DNA of 64,000 nucleotides. It comes from Lachnospiraceae bacterium A2 (GTDB taxonomy: Bacteria; Bacillota; Clostridia; Lachnospirales; Lachnospiraceae). Positions 26,352-34,164 of the stretch are shown here, piece by piece; the first letter of the stretch is position 1, and every line of letters begins with the position of its first letter. The stretch covers positions 1,394,786 to 1,458,785 of the forward strand of contig KE159636.1 of NCBI GenBank assembly GCA_000403315.2, given 5' to 3'. A program made the translations under genes and the position numbers. Under the pieces are notes generated by a model, which ran no database searches, had not been told where the DNA came from, and worked only from the letters and a program-made list of their open reading frames with translations.

Positions 26352-27905
26352 ATGGATGATACAGAAAAGTTTGATGATAAAAAGTTCACGGAAGCCCTGC
26401 AGGGAGAGGATGCTGCTTCTGCAGGCAGTTTTCAGGCGGTCCTGCAGGGGGGGAATGGTTCCTCAGGCAGCGGCAAAGGGGCGGCTGAAGGAAGCGGCCC
26501 TTCCGGCGGGGACGGGGAAAGCGAATATGAGGATATCTGCTATATCTGCCACCGGCCGGAAAGCAAGGCTGGCAAGATGATTAAGATACCGAATGAAATC
26601 TGCATCTGCTCAGACTGTATGCAAAAGACCTTTGACAGCATGAACCATATCGGGTTCCCGGTAGGGGATATGAGCAGCTTTGGGAATATGCCCAATATCA
26701 GCATGATTAACCTGTCGGACCTGCAGAATATGGGCATGAACATGATGCCTAAGAGCCAGAAGCTGAAAAAGAAAAAGGCGAAGGAAGAAAAGAAGGAAAA
26801 GCCGGTCCTGAATGTGAAAGCTATCCCAGCCCCCCACCAGATCAAGGCCAGCCTTGACGAATATGTGGTGGGGCAGGAGCATGCCAAGAAAGTCATGTCC
26901 GTGGCTGTTTACAACCACTATAAGCGGGTGGGCTGCAGCATGGAGGACGGGGTGGAAATTGAAAAATCCAACATGCTGATGGTAGGCCCTACCGGGAGCG
27001 GCAAGACATATATGGTAAAGACACTTGCAAAGCTTCTGGATGTGCCCCTCGCCATTGCCGACGCCACCTCCCTGACAGAAGCAGGGTACATAGGGGACGA
27101 CATTGAGAGCGTGGTTTCCAAGCTGCTGGCGGCAGCGGACAACGACGTGGAGAAGGCGGAGCATGGGATTATTTTTATTGACGAGATAGACAAGATTGCC
27201 AAGAAGAAAAATACCCACCAGAGGGACGTCAGCGGTGAAAGCGTCCAGCAGGGGATGCTGAAATTACTGGAAGGGGCGGAAATTGAAGTCCCGGTAGGGG
27301 CCAACAGCAAGAATGCCATGGTGCCCCTTGCCACAGTAAATACAAGGAACATCCTCTTTATCTGCGGCGGCGCATTTCCCGATCTGGCAGATATTATCAA
27401 GGAACGCCTGAATAAGAAATCCTCCATGGGCTTCCATGCAGACTTAAAAGACAAATATGACAAGGAGGAGAACCTCCTGCACCGGGTGGAGGTGGAGGAT
27501 ATCCGCAAATATGGGATGATACCGGAATTTTTAGGCCGCCTTCCGGTGATTTTTGCCCTGGATGCCCTGTCCGAAGATATGCTGGTGCGCATCCTGACAG
27601 AGCCGAAAAACGCCATTCTCAAGCAGTACAAAAAGCTCCTTGCCATGGACGAGGTGAAGCTTGAGCTGGACGAGGGGGCGCTGCGCGCCATTGCAAGGAA
27701 GGCGAAGAAAAAGGATGTGGGGGCAAGGGCGCTGCGGGCCATTATAGAGGAATTTATGCTGGATATCATGTATGAGATCCCCAAGGATGACAATATCGGG
27801 ATGGTTACGATTACGGAAGATTACATTGAGAACAGGGGCGGCCCGCTTATCAGCATGAGGGGATGCCCTGCGCTGGAAGAACAGGCAGGCATGGCAGGGG
27901 CGTGA
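26352..27905 (+). CDS. ClpX-like AAA+ unfoldase, divergent
   Basis: Zinc-binding domain with Cys63/66 and Cys86/89, then a Gly/Met-rich and very basic linker (about 100-160), an AAA+ module with Walker A 'GPTGSGKT' (212-219), Walker B 'IIFIDE', pore loop 'GYIG' and the C-terminal small domain. At 517 residues it is about 100 longer than housekeeping ClpX because of an N-terminal Gly/Ser-rich head and the linker. The loop that docks ClpP, normally Ile/Leu-Gly-Phe, reads Met-Gly-Phe (359-361). It may be a second ClpX with altered partner use; alone it is not proof that the main clpX is absent. Confidence 0.85.
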   Translation: MDDTEKFDDKKFTEALQGEDAASAGSFQAVLQGGNGSSGSGKGAAEGSGPSGGDGESEYEDICYICHRPESKAGKMIKIPNEICICSDCMQKTFDSMNHIGFPVGDMSSFGNMPNISMINLSDLQNMGMNMMPKSQKLKKKKAKEEKKEKPVLNVKAIPAPHQIKASLDEYVVGQEHAKKVMSVAVYNHYKRVGCSMEDGVEIEKSNMLMVGPTGSGKTYMVKTLAKLLDVPLAIADATSLTEAGYIGDDIESVVSKLLAAADNDVEKAEHGIIFIDEIDKIAKKKNTHQRDVSGESVQQGMLKLLEGAEIEVPVGANSKNAMVPLATVNTRNILFICGGAFPDLADIIKERLNKKSSMGFHADLKDKYDKEENLLHRVEVEDIRKYGMIPEFLGRLPVIFALDALSEDMLVRILTEPKNAILKQYKKLLAMDEVKLELDEGALRAIARKAKKKDVGARALRAIIEEFMLDIMYEIPKDDNIGMVTITEDYIENRGGPLISMRGCPALEEQAGMAGA

Positions 27906-27975
27906 TTCTTTCCTTACGGCTGAATATTTGCCTGTTTCCCTGCATAATGTAGTAAGGAAAAGAACAGCCTATGGA

Positions 27976-29670
27976 ATGGAGCTGCCAATGGAATGTGAAG
28001 AAGCCGTATACTCAAACGATTACCTTGATATCATTATGGAATATACCCTGCGCAAGCGGGGCGCCCTCCTCCATGAATGCGTCCAGAAAGTAAGTGAAAT
28101 ATTTGATGTTGCCTATCTGCCCAAAACGGAGAACCTGGCACTGAATATCCAGAATTATGAATATACTTCGATTCCAAAATGTTATACCCTGATGGATGAG
28201 AGCGCGTTGGAGGCGAGTGGGATTCTGAAAATACAGAACCAGCCAGCCCTGTCCTTAAAGGGGCAGGGCGTTTTAATTGGCTTTTTGGATACGGGCATTG
28301 ACTATGAAAACCCAGTATTTAAAAACAGTGATGGCAGTACCCGGATTACAGCAGTCTGGGACCAGACGGACAGGAGCGGGACGCCGCCGGAAGGCTTTAT
28401 TTATGGGAGCGAATATCAGGATGCGCAGATTAATGAGGCGCTGCAGTCCATGAACCCCAAAGGGGTAGTCCCTGTCACCGACCCGGAAGGCCATGGGACC
28501 TTTATGGCAAGCGTGGCGGCAGGGAGCCGTATCCCAGAGCAGGGATTTATCGGCGCAGCCCCGTACTGTAAGATTGCAATGGTAAAGCTGAAGCCTGCCA
28601 AGCCTTACCTGCGGGAATTTTTCTTTATCCCGGAAGATGCGGAGGCTTATCAGGAAAACGACATTATGGCGGGGCTGGCGTATCTGGAACAGCTTGCCGT
28701 AAGGCGCCACATGCCCCTGGTGGTCTGTTTTGGGCTGGGTTCCAATATGGGGAGCCATACCGGGGTCAGCCATTTAAGCACCATGCTGAACGACATGGGG
28801 GTGCGCAATGGGCGGGTGGCTGTGGTAGCCAGCGGAAACGAAGGGAATGAACGCCACCATTATTTTGGGCAGATGGAGGAAGGGCAGGCCTACCAGAATG
28901 TGGAAATCAGCGTTGGGGAAGGGGTAACGGGCTTTTCCGTGGAATTGTGGGCCCGTGCGCCCCAGCGGTTTGTGGTGGAAATCATTTCCCCGACAGGGGA
29001 GCGGATGCCCAGCGAATATATCCTTTCCGGCGGCAGGGAATACCGGTTTTTGTTCGAGGACACAAGGGTGACGGTGGATTACCGGATTACCGGGATTTTA
29101 AATGGGGCGCAGGTGATTTACATGCGTTTTGAGAAGCCCTCCCAGGGGCTGTGGAATGTCCGGGTGTTCCCGGAAGCGGACATGGCAAGCATTTTTGACA
29201 TGTGGCTGCCTGCGGAGGAGCTTTCCAGCGGGGAGGTATTTTTTGTCCGCTCCAATCCTGATACAACCCTTACGGTCCCTTCCACGGCCATTGTCCCCAT
29301 CAGCGTGGGGGCGTATGATGTGCGGGACAACAGCATTTACCTGCGTTCCGGCCGGGGCTATACCTCCAACGGCTGGATTAAGCCGGATTTGGTGGCCCCA
29401 GGGGTAGGCGTGTTCGGGGCAGGGCCCAGGAACCAGTTTACGACCAGGGATGGGACCAGCGTGGCGGCAGCCATTACGGCGGGGGCGGTGGCCCTGATGC
29501 TGGAATGGGGGATTGTCCGGGGCAATTATACGGACATTACAAGTGCAGAAGTGAAAAATGTGTTAATCCGCGGGGCGTCCAGGGACAGCAAGCGGACGTA
29601 CCCAGATAAGGCGTTTGGCTGGGGCAGGCTGAACCTGTATCAGGCCTTTGAGGATTTCCGCATCCGGTAA
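27976..29670 (+). CDS. Subtilisin-family serine protease (Csp-like)
   Basis: S8 peptidase with complete triad: Asp105 in 'FLDTGIDY', His173 in 'PEGHGTFMAS', Ser495 in 'RDGTSVAAAITAGAV'. About 90 N-terminal residues form a prodomain and a large insertion (about 275-440) lies before Ser, as in the Csp-type proteases that process spore cortex hydrolases in clostridia; no signal peptide is visible. The start is uncertain: ATG 27976 is used, with TTG 27928 an in-frame alternative; neither has a strong ribosome site. Downstream of a ClpX-like gene by 70 bases. Confidence 0.85.
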   Translation: MELPMECEEAVYSNDYLDIIMEYTLRKRGALLHECVQKVSEIFDVAYLPKTENLALNIQNYEYTSIPKCYTLMDESALEASGILKIQNQPALSLKGQGVLIGFLDTGIDYENPVFKNSDGSTRITAVWDQTDRSGTPPEGFIYGSEYQDAQINEALQSMNPKGVVPVTDPEGHGTFMASVAAGSRIPEQGFIGAAPYCKIAMVKLKPAKPYLREFFFIPEDAEAYQENDIMAGLAYLEQLAVRRHMPLVVCFGLGSNMGSHTGVSHLSTMLNDMGVRNGRVAVVASGNEGNERHHYFGQMEEGQAYQNVEISVGEGVTGFSVELWARAPQRFVVEIISPTGERMPSEYILSGGREYRFLFEDTRVTVDYRITGILNGAQVIYMRFEKPSQGLWNVRVFPEADMASIFDMWLPAEELSSGEVFFVRSNPDTTLTVPSTAIVPISVGAYDVRDNSIYLRSGRGYTSNGWIKPDLVAPGVGVFGAGPRNQFTTRDGTSVAAAITAGAVALMLEWGIVRGNYTDITSAEVKNVLIRGASRDSKRTYPDKAFGWGRLNLYQAFEDFRIR

Positions 29671-29684
29671 AGAGGAGGGAAAAG

Positions 29685-30134
29685 ATGAAATATGCATTCG
29701 TTGCGGCAGCGGTGTTTGCCGGGGATTTTTTCCTGAAAAGGCATATGGAAGAACGGGAATTTCAGGAAGGGACAGAATTATTATGGGGCAGGGTTGTGCT
29801 GAAAAAATACCACAACAAAGGGGCGGCGATGAATTTCTTAGAGAAGAAGCCCGCCACGGTAAAGAGTGCCTGCGGGGCATTGCTGCTGGCCCTGGGCGTA
29901 TTCTGGTGGATTTTGCTGCGCAGGAAAGCCAACCCATGTATCCTCCTTGGATTAAGCCTGATCCTTGGGGGTGGGGCAAACAATTTTTACGACCGGGTGA
30001 AACGGGGATATGTGGTAGATTATTTCAGCTTCCGCACACCAATTAAAAGACTCAACCGGATTATCTTTAATATTTCCGACCTGTGCATTTTTTCAGGGGC
30101 GCTGCTGTTTGCGGCTTTTGGGAAGGAGCTGTAG
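29685..30134 (+). CDS. Signal peptidase II-like membrane protein
   Basis: 149 residues, four hydrophobic stretches, and the paired aspartates of LspA: 'GGANNFYDRVKRGYVVDYF' and 'FNISDLCIFSG'. LspA cleaves the signal peptide of lipoproteins in the membrane. The family's N-terminal Asn-rich block is replaced by 'VLKKYHNKGAAMNFLEKKP', so it is a divergent copy that may not be the main LspA. ATG follows 'AGAGGAGGGAAAAG'; 14 bases after the protease gene, so co-transcribed. Confidence 0.8.
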   Translation: MKYAFVAAAVFAGDFFLKRHMEEREFQEGTELLWGRVVLKKYHNKGAAMNFLEKKPATVKSACGALLLALGVFWWILLRRKANPCILLGLSLILGGGANNFYDRVKRGYVVDYFSFRTPIKRLNRIIFNISDLCIFSGALLFAAFGKEL

Positions 30135-30404
30135 CAGATCCGGCAGATCTGGGGCTGCTTTGGCGTTAAGGGCAGGGCAGCGCAGCTCCCGGGCTTGTTT
30201 TTGCGCAAAAAGAAGGGGCTATTGCAAACAAGGATTTCCCATCGCATATGGCATACCATAAGGTCTGCCATAGCTGCGGATTCCCTGTATGTTGCAACAG
30301 TCCCTTCTTTTCTAATCAATTGTAATTCCTCTATATCTTATATCAAAATAAAAACCGAAATTTCTATATTATTGACAAAGGTACATGGTATCAAACTGAT
30401 TAAA

Positions 30405-30605
30405 TTAGTGAACCACAGTCACGTTTACAGCCTGAGGGCCTTTAGAACCTTCTGTAACGTCGAATTCTACAGACGCACCCTCTTCTAAAGATTTGAAGCC
30501 TTCCATATTCAGCCCGGAATAATGAACGAATACGTCGTTCCCAGCTTCGTCAGAGATAAATCCATATCCCTTTTGGTTGTTGAACCACTTTACTGTACCT
30601 TGCAT
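30405..30605 (-). CDS. Cold-shock protein
   Basis: 66-residue OB-fold RNA chaperone of the CspA family: '[18 protein letters not shown]' holds RNP1 (KGYGFI) and '[10 protein letters not shown]' RNP2. It melts RNA structure and binds single strands. ATG 30605 follows 'GGAGGTACTTG'; the frame upstream (another 66 codons) has no start signal and is leader. A leader of about 100 AT-rich bases before the ATG is usual for cold-shock genes. Confidence 0.95.
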   Translation of the reverse strand: MQGTVKWFNNQKGYGFISDEAGNDVFVHYSGLNMEGFKSLEEGASVEFDVTEGSKGPQAVNVTVVH

Positions 30606-30758
30606 GTCAAGTACCTCCAAAAAAATAATATATGCCTTAGCCCATCTAAAGCATGGGACTATGGTAACATATATTGTAGAAAAAGTAAAGGAATATTCCC
30701 GGAAAATTAAAAAAAATGTAAGAAAAAACGAAAAAGCAAATGTAGATTCGGTTTTGTG

Positions 30759-30788
30759 AAGGGGTCTTTCTAAAAAGAGCCCCTTTTT
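30759..30788 (+). terminator. Terminator hairpin between two minus-strand genes
   Basis: AGGGGTCTTT pairs with AAAGAGCCCCT (one bulge) around CTAA and is followed by five T on the plus strand. On the minus strand, where the flanking genes lie, the stem is followed by a weaker CTTCAC; it probably ends the transcript of the gene at 30819-31325. Confidence 0.6.
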
Positions 30789-30818
30789 GGACAACCCAGG
30801 CATAATAAAATAAACATT

Positions 30819-31325
30819 TCAAGACAGGGTTTCAAAGGCAATCTGGTGTTTCCGGAAAAAAAGCTTTACCATATCGTCCCAGGCCTGCCCCAGGGATTTG
30901 TCCATGGAAAAAACGTGGCAGGAAATCCCGGTGGTGCATACAAGCTGCTGGTTCTGGTATTTCAGGTTCAGGTACATGCCGGAAACCTCCTCCGGCGAAA
31001 AACTGCTGTTTATGGAGGAAACAGTGCGTTTCTGGTTCTCACTGGAGAGCTGGAACACAAAGTGGAAGGAGGAGGGCGTCCGTTTTCCCTTGATAATGTC
31101 AAAGCAGATGGGGCGCACAAGGGAGAAAGGCACATAGCTTTCCTGGGAAATTAAGCCGTATGCCTCATCCTCCGGGCTGAAAAAACCGGCCTTTGCGCGC
31201 CCGTCCAACTGGAAGGACATGCAGGTGGTGACAGACCCCTCCCGCAGCAGGAAGCTGTCAAAGGTATCTGTGCGCAGCAGGATATTCATAAATTCTTTCA
31301 CGTCCAAAATGGATAATGCTGTCAT
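30819..31325 (-). CDS. Conserved protein of unknown function (DUF5721-like)
   Basis: 168 residues, cytoplasmic, no signal or membrane segment. 'LLRTDTFDSFLLREGSVTTC' and 'QLAWDDMVKLFF'-like C-terminus resemble a family of uncharacterised Lachnospiraceae proteins; the assignment is from memory and not certain. It lies 11 bases after the YheO-type regulator on the same strand, so is probably in its operon. No catalytic motif is visible. Confidence 0.6.
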   Translation of the reverse strand: MTALSILDVKEFMNILLRTDTFDSFLLREGSVTTCMSFQLDGRAKAGFFSPEDEAYGLISQESYVPFSLVRPICFDIIKGKRTPSSFHFVFQLSSENQKRTVSSINSSFSPEEVSGMYLNLKYQNQQLVCTTGISCHVFSMDKSLGQAWDDMVKLFFRKHQIAFETLS

Positions 31326-31336
31326 AATGTGCCTCC

Positions 31337-31978
31337 TTATGGTTCTTTTTTATTCAGGTAACGGTAAACCGTTGGGACTGATACGGAAAGCTGCGCGGCA
31401 ATCTCCGCCACAGATCCTTTTACCTTGAGGATGCCCTCGCTGTGCATCCGGTGGACAATATGCACTTTTTCCGGTATGGACATCCGTGCCGGGGGAATCC
31501 CGCTCTCTGCGATGATTTCCTTAATTTTTTCCCGCATCAGGCTTGGCATAGGCTTGTCCAAGCTTTCTGAATATTCTGTTTCCCCGCATTTGGACAGGTT
31601 GAACCACTCCAAAAGGCTGGAAACGGCGTGATTTAAGTTCTGTACGGCGTTCATGTCCTTGTTGATGCAGAGAAGGCCAATCAGGCGTTTTTCATTTTTA
31701 ATAAAATAGGTGGAGGACAGAAATTCCCCATTTTTGTTCCGCCCAGTGTAGTTGGCCAGATAGTCGGCGTTTAAATAAGAGCCTTTTTCAATAATGTCTT
31801 TGGCAAGGTCTGTCAGGGGGTTGCCAATTTCCCTGTCAGACACGTTGTTTTGGATGGCGACCAGCGAATGTTCCGGGTCTGCTACGTCATGGAGGGCTAT
31901 CTCGCTGCCGGGCCCGCAGACCGCTGCCAAAAATGGCACAATGTTGATATATGCCTGTAAAACTTCTTTATCTGTCAT
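31337..31978 (-). CDS. YheO-type transcription regulator
   Basis: 213 residues: N-terminal PAS-like YheO domain (about 1-130; 'PFLAAVCGPGSEIALHDVAD', 'HSLVAIQNN', 'IGLLCINKDMNAV') followed by a C-terminal helix-turn-helix ('VAEIAAQLSVSVPTVYRYL'). YheO-like regulators are often divergent from amino-acid or D-amino-acid catabolic genes. Start ATG 31978. Divergent from ridA, whose leader has a long near-palindrome, so it probably controls that operon. Confidence 0.88.
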   Translation of the reverse strand: MTDKEVLQAYINIVPFLAAVCGPGSEIALHDVADPEHSLVAIQNNVSDREIGNPLTDLAKDIIEKGSYLNADYLANYTGRNKNGEFLSSTYFIKNEKRLIGLLCINKDMNAVQNLNHAVSSLLEWFNLSKCGETEYSESLDKPMPSLMREKIKEIIAESGIPPARMSIPEKVHIVHRMHSEGILKVKGSVAEIAAQLSVSVPTVYRYLNKKEP

Positions 31979-32167
31979 ATGTATGCACCTGCCTTGCTTT
32001 CCTTCCGCATAGTTAAAACCCGCTTTTATCCTAATTATAACAAGAACCTCACTTTTTCGCAATTATATTATTAGGGAAGGCTTAATGGGCCACCTGGCGG
32101 TATGTGCCCTGTGCACGTGCTGTGTATGGCTGGAAAAAATTTCTATCAAATATTTTTGATAAAATTC

Positions 32168-32246
32168 TTTACAAGTTGAGAAAAATATTATAATATATAG
32201 CTATAGTGATAATAAAATTATTAATTAATAAAATTATTATCATCAC
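32168..32246 (+). promoter_or_regulatory. ridA promoter and candidate YheO-type operator
   Basis: TATAAT lies at 32189-32194; TTTACA at 32168-32173 is a -35 at a short 15-base spacing. Just downstream, 32206-32246 is a near-palindrome with ends GTGATAATAA and TTATTATCATCAC, and inside it a perfect 13-base direct repeat AATAAAATTATTA at 32211-32223 and 32227-32239 (16-base period). It lies between the -10 and the start codon, so a bound protein would stop transcription. Confidence 0.65.
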
Positions 32247-32271
32247 AATTAATAGAAAAGGAGAGGATACT

Positions 32272-32652
32272 ATGGGAAAAAAAGTGATTTCCACTAAAAA
32301 TGCCCCTGCAGCAATTGGGCCGTACGCACAGGGAATAGACGGGGGCGGTACGGTCTATGTGTCCGGCCAGCTTCCGGCCGATCCGGAAACGGGGGAACTT
32401 GCAGGGGAGGACATTGCAAGCCAGACGGAACAGTCCCTGAAAAATGTGCAGGCTGTGCTTGGGGAAGCGGGGCTTACGCTGGGGCATGTGGTGAAAGCCT
32501 CCGTCTTTTTAAAGGATATGGGGGATTTTGCCGGGATGAATGAAGTATATGCCCGCTATTTTACGGAACACTGCCCAGCCAGGTCTGCCGTCCAGGTTGC
32601 AGCCCTCCCAAAGGATGCGTTGGTTGAAATCGAGGTAATAGCGGTAAGGTAA
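32272..32652 (+). CDS. ridA: RidA enamine/imine deaminase
   Basis: 126 residues of the YjgF/RidA family. It hydrolyses 2-aminoacrylate and similar reactive intermediates made by PLP enzymes. The substrate-binding Arg104 in 'CPARSAVQVAALP' and the acidic pair in 'LVEIEVIA' are present. ATG 32272 follows 'AAAAGGAGAGG'. It heads an operon with a permease and a PLP C-S lyase; clearing the enamine formed by that lyase is a coherent role. Confidence 0.95.
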   Translation: MGKKVISTKNAPAAIGPYAQGIDGGGTVYVSGQLPADPETGELAGEDIASQTEQSLKNVQAVLGEAGLTLGHVVKASVFLKDMGDFAGMNEVYARYFTEHCPARSAVQVAALPKDALVEIEVIAVR

Positions 32653-32717
32653 GCCGGCAGCCCGGGCAGACGGTTACAATTTTATAGTAAATGTACTATA
32701 ATAAAGGAGGTACGGAT

Positions 32718-34097
32718 ATGGAAGAAAAAGGAAAGAAACTAAAGACAATGAATATCGTTGGGCTGGGGCTTGGCGGGGCCATCGGTACAGGCATTTTCCT
32801 GCTGTTGGGGTTTGGGATTGCATATTCCGGGAGGTCCATCATCCTTGTCTGTGCAGCAGGGTGCTTTTTCATGCTGCTGGCTTACTGGTACCAGTTTGCC
32901 ATCCCAACCATGTTTGTCTTAAAGGGCGGGGACTACAGCATGAAAACCATGCTTTTTTCCCCTCTTATCAGCGGGATTGGCGCATGGTTCGGCGTTGTGG
33001 GCGGATTTGCATTTTCCGGCTATGCCATTGGCATTACAGACTATATCAGCGTAGTCGTCCCGGAGGTGAAAAATTTTTCCATGGTTTGCTCGCTGGTAAT
33101 TATAACCCTGGTATTTGCGGCAAGCTATAAAGGCTCCCGTTTTATTACGGTCCTGGAAAATCTGGTTACCCTCCTGCTGGTGGCTGCCCTTGCGCTGTTC
33201 ATTGTGTTTGGCGTTGCCAAGGTGGACGCAGGGAATTTCTTTTCCCCAACGTATGACGGCGGGTTTTTCCGGAATGGGTTCGGCGGGTTTGTCGCTGCAA
33301 TTGCAGTGATGGGCTGGGCCTGCCAGGGAACTACCATGGCCCCGATTTCCATGGCGGCAGTGACAGAGCGGCCAAAGCACACCATACCAAAGGCAATTAT
33401 CATTATCACGCTGCTGCTTGCTGTTATTTACGCTTTTATGGCTTATGCTGCATCAGGCGTCCTTCCCTATGAACAGGTGGCAGGGGCAAATATCAGCGTA
33501 ACGGCAGAAGCCATTTTCCCCAAAGGGCTGTACCTGTTCTTTGTGATTGGGGGCGGGGTCGGCGCCCTTGCAAGCTCCATGCTGGGCGGCATCGGCATGA
33601 TGCGCTACCCAATGATCCAGGTGGCGGAGGATGGATGGCTCCCTGCCATATTTAAGAAAACGACGAAAAGCGGCTATCCTTACATTACGTACCTGATGTT
33701 TTATCTTATCAGCATTTTTCCCATTGTAACGGGGATGGGGCTGGACAGCGTAGTTTCCCTGGTTATGATCCCTACGATGCTGATGAACATTTACATGAAT
33801 TTTGCCTGCCTTTCCCTCCCCAAAAAATACCCGGAACAATGGGCGAAGGTTTCCATTAAAATGCCCCTCTGGTTTTGGAAGGCGTGCTGCATCCTTGGGG
33901 TATTCTGCGCAGGGGTCGTGTCCTATAACCTGTTTATAGAGCTTTCCCTGAAAGATTCCATAATCTGCGTCATTATGGTAGCCGCTTTGGTAGGGCTTTC
34001 CGCCCTCCGCCTCAGGCAAGGGGCTGTTTCCAGAGAGGCACTGGAGGAAAATAAAAGGGCTGTGATTGCCCAGGCAATTGCAGATGATGCAGACTGA
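32718..34097 (+). CDS. APC-family amino acid permease
   Basis: 459 residues with twelve predicted membrane segments and the APC signature near the start, 'IVGLGLGGAIGTGIFLLLGF'. Cation-coupled uptake of an amino acid. ATG 32718 follows 'AAAGGAGGTACGG'. Between ridA and the lyase gene, suggesting uptake of the lyase substrate (cystathionine, cystine or S-methylcysteine-like) but the substrate is inferred only. Confidence 0.92.
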   Translation: MEEKGKKLKTMNIVGLGLGGAIGTGIFLLLGFGIAYSGRSIILVCAAGCFFMLLAYWYQFAIPTMFVLKGGDYSMKTMLFSPLISGIGAWFGVVGGFAFSGYAIGITDYISVVVPEVKNFSMVCSLVIITLVFAASYKGSRFITVLENLVTLLLVAALALFIVFGVAKVDAGNFFSPTYDGGFFRNGFGGFVAAIAVMGWACQGTTMAPISMAAVTERPKHTIPKAIIIITLLLAVIYAFMAYAASGVLPYEQVAGANISVTAEAIFPKGLYLFFVIGGGVGALASSMLGGIGMMRYPMIQVAEDGWLPAIFKKTTKSGYPYITYLMFYLISIFPIVTGMGLDSVVSLVMIPTMLMNIYMNFACLSLPKKYPEQWAKVSIKMPLWFWKACCILGVFCAGVVSYNLFIELSLKDSIICVIMVAALVGLSALRLRQGAVSREALEENKRAVIAQAIADDAD

Positions 34098-34164
34098 CCC
34101 AGCCATCCGGCAAAATAAGCCGCCAGCAAACCATCAGGGCTGGCAAGGAAAGGAGAAATTGATT

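Noticed and set aside
30606..30803. 66-codon N-terminal extension of the cold-shock protein
   Set aside because: Leader sequence; family starts at the internal ATG with a strong ribosome site.
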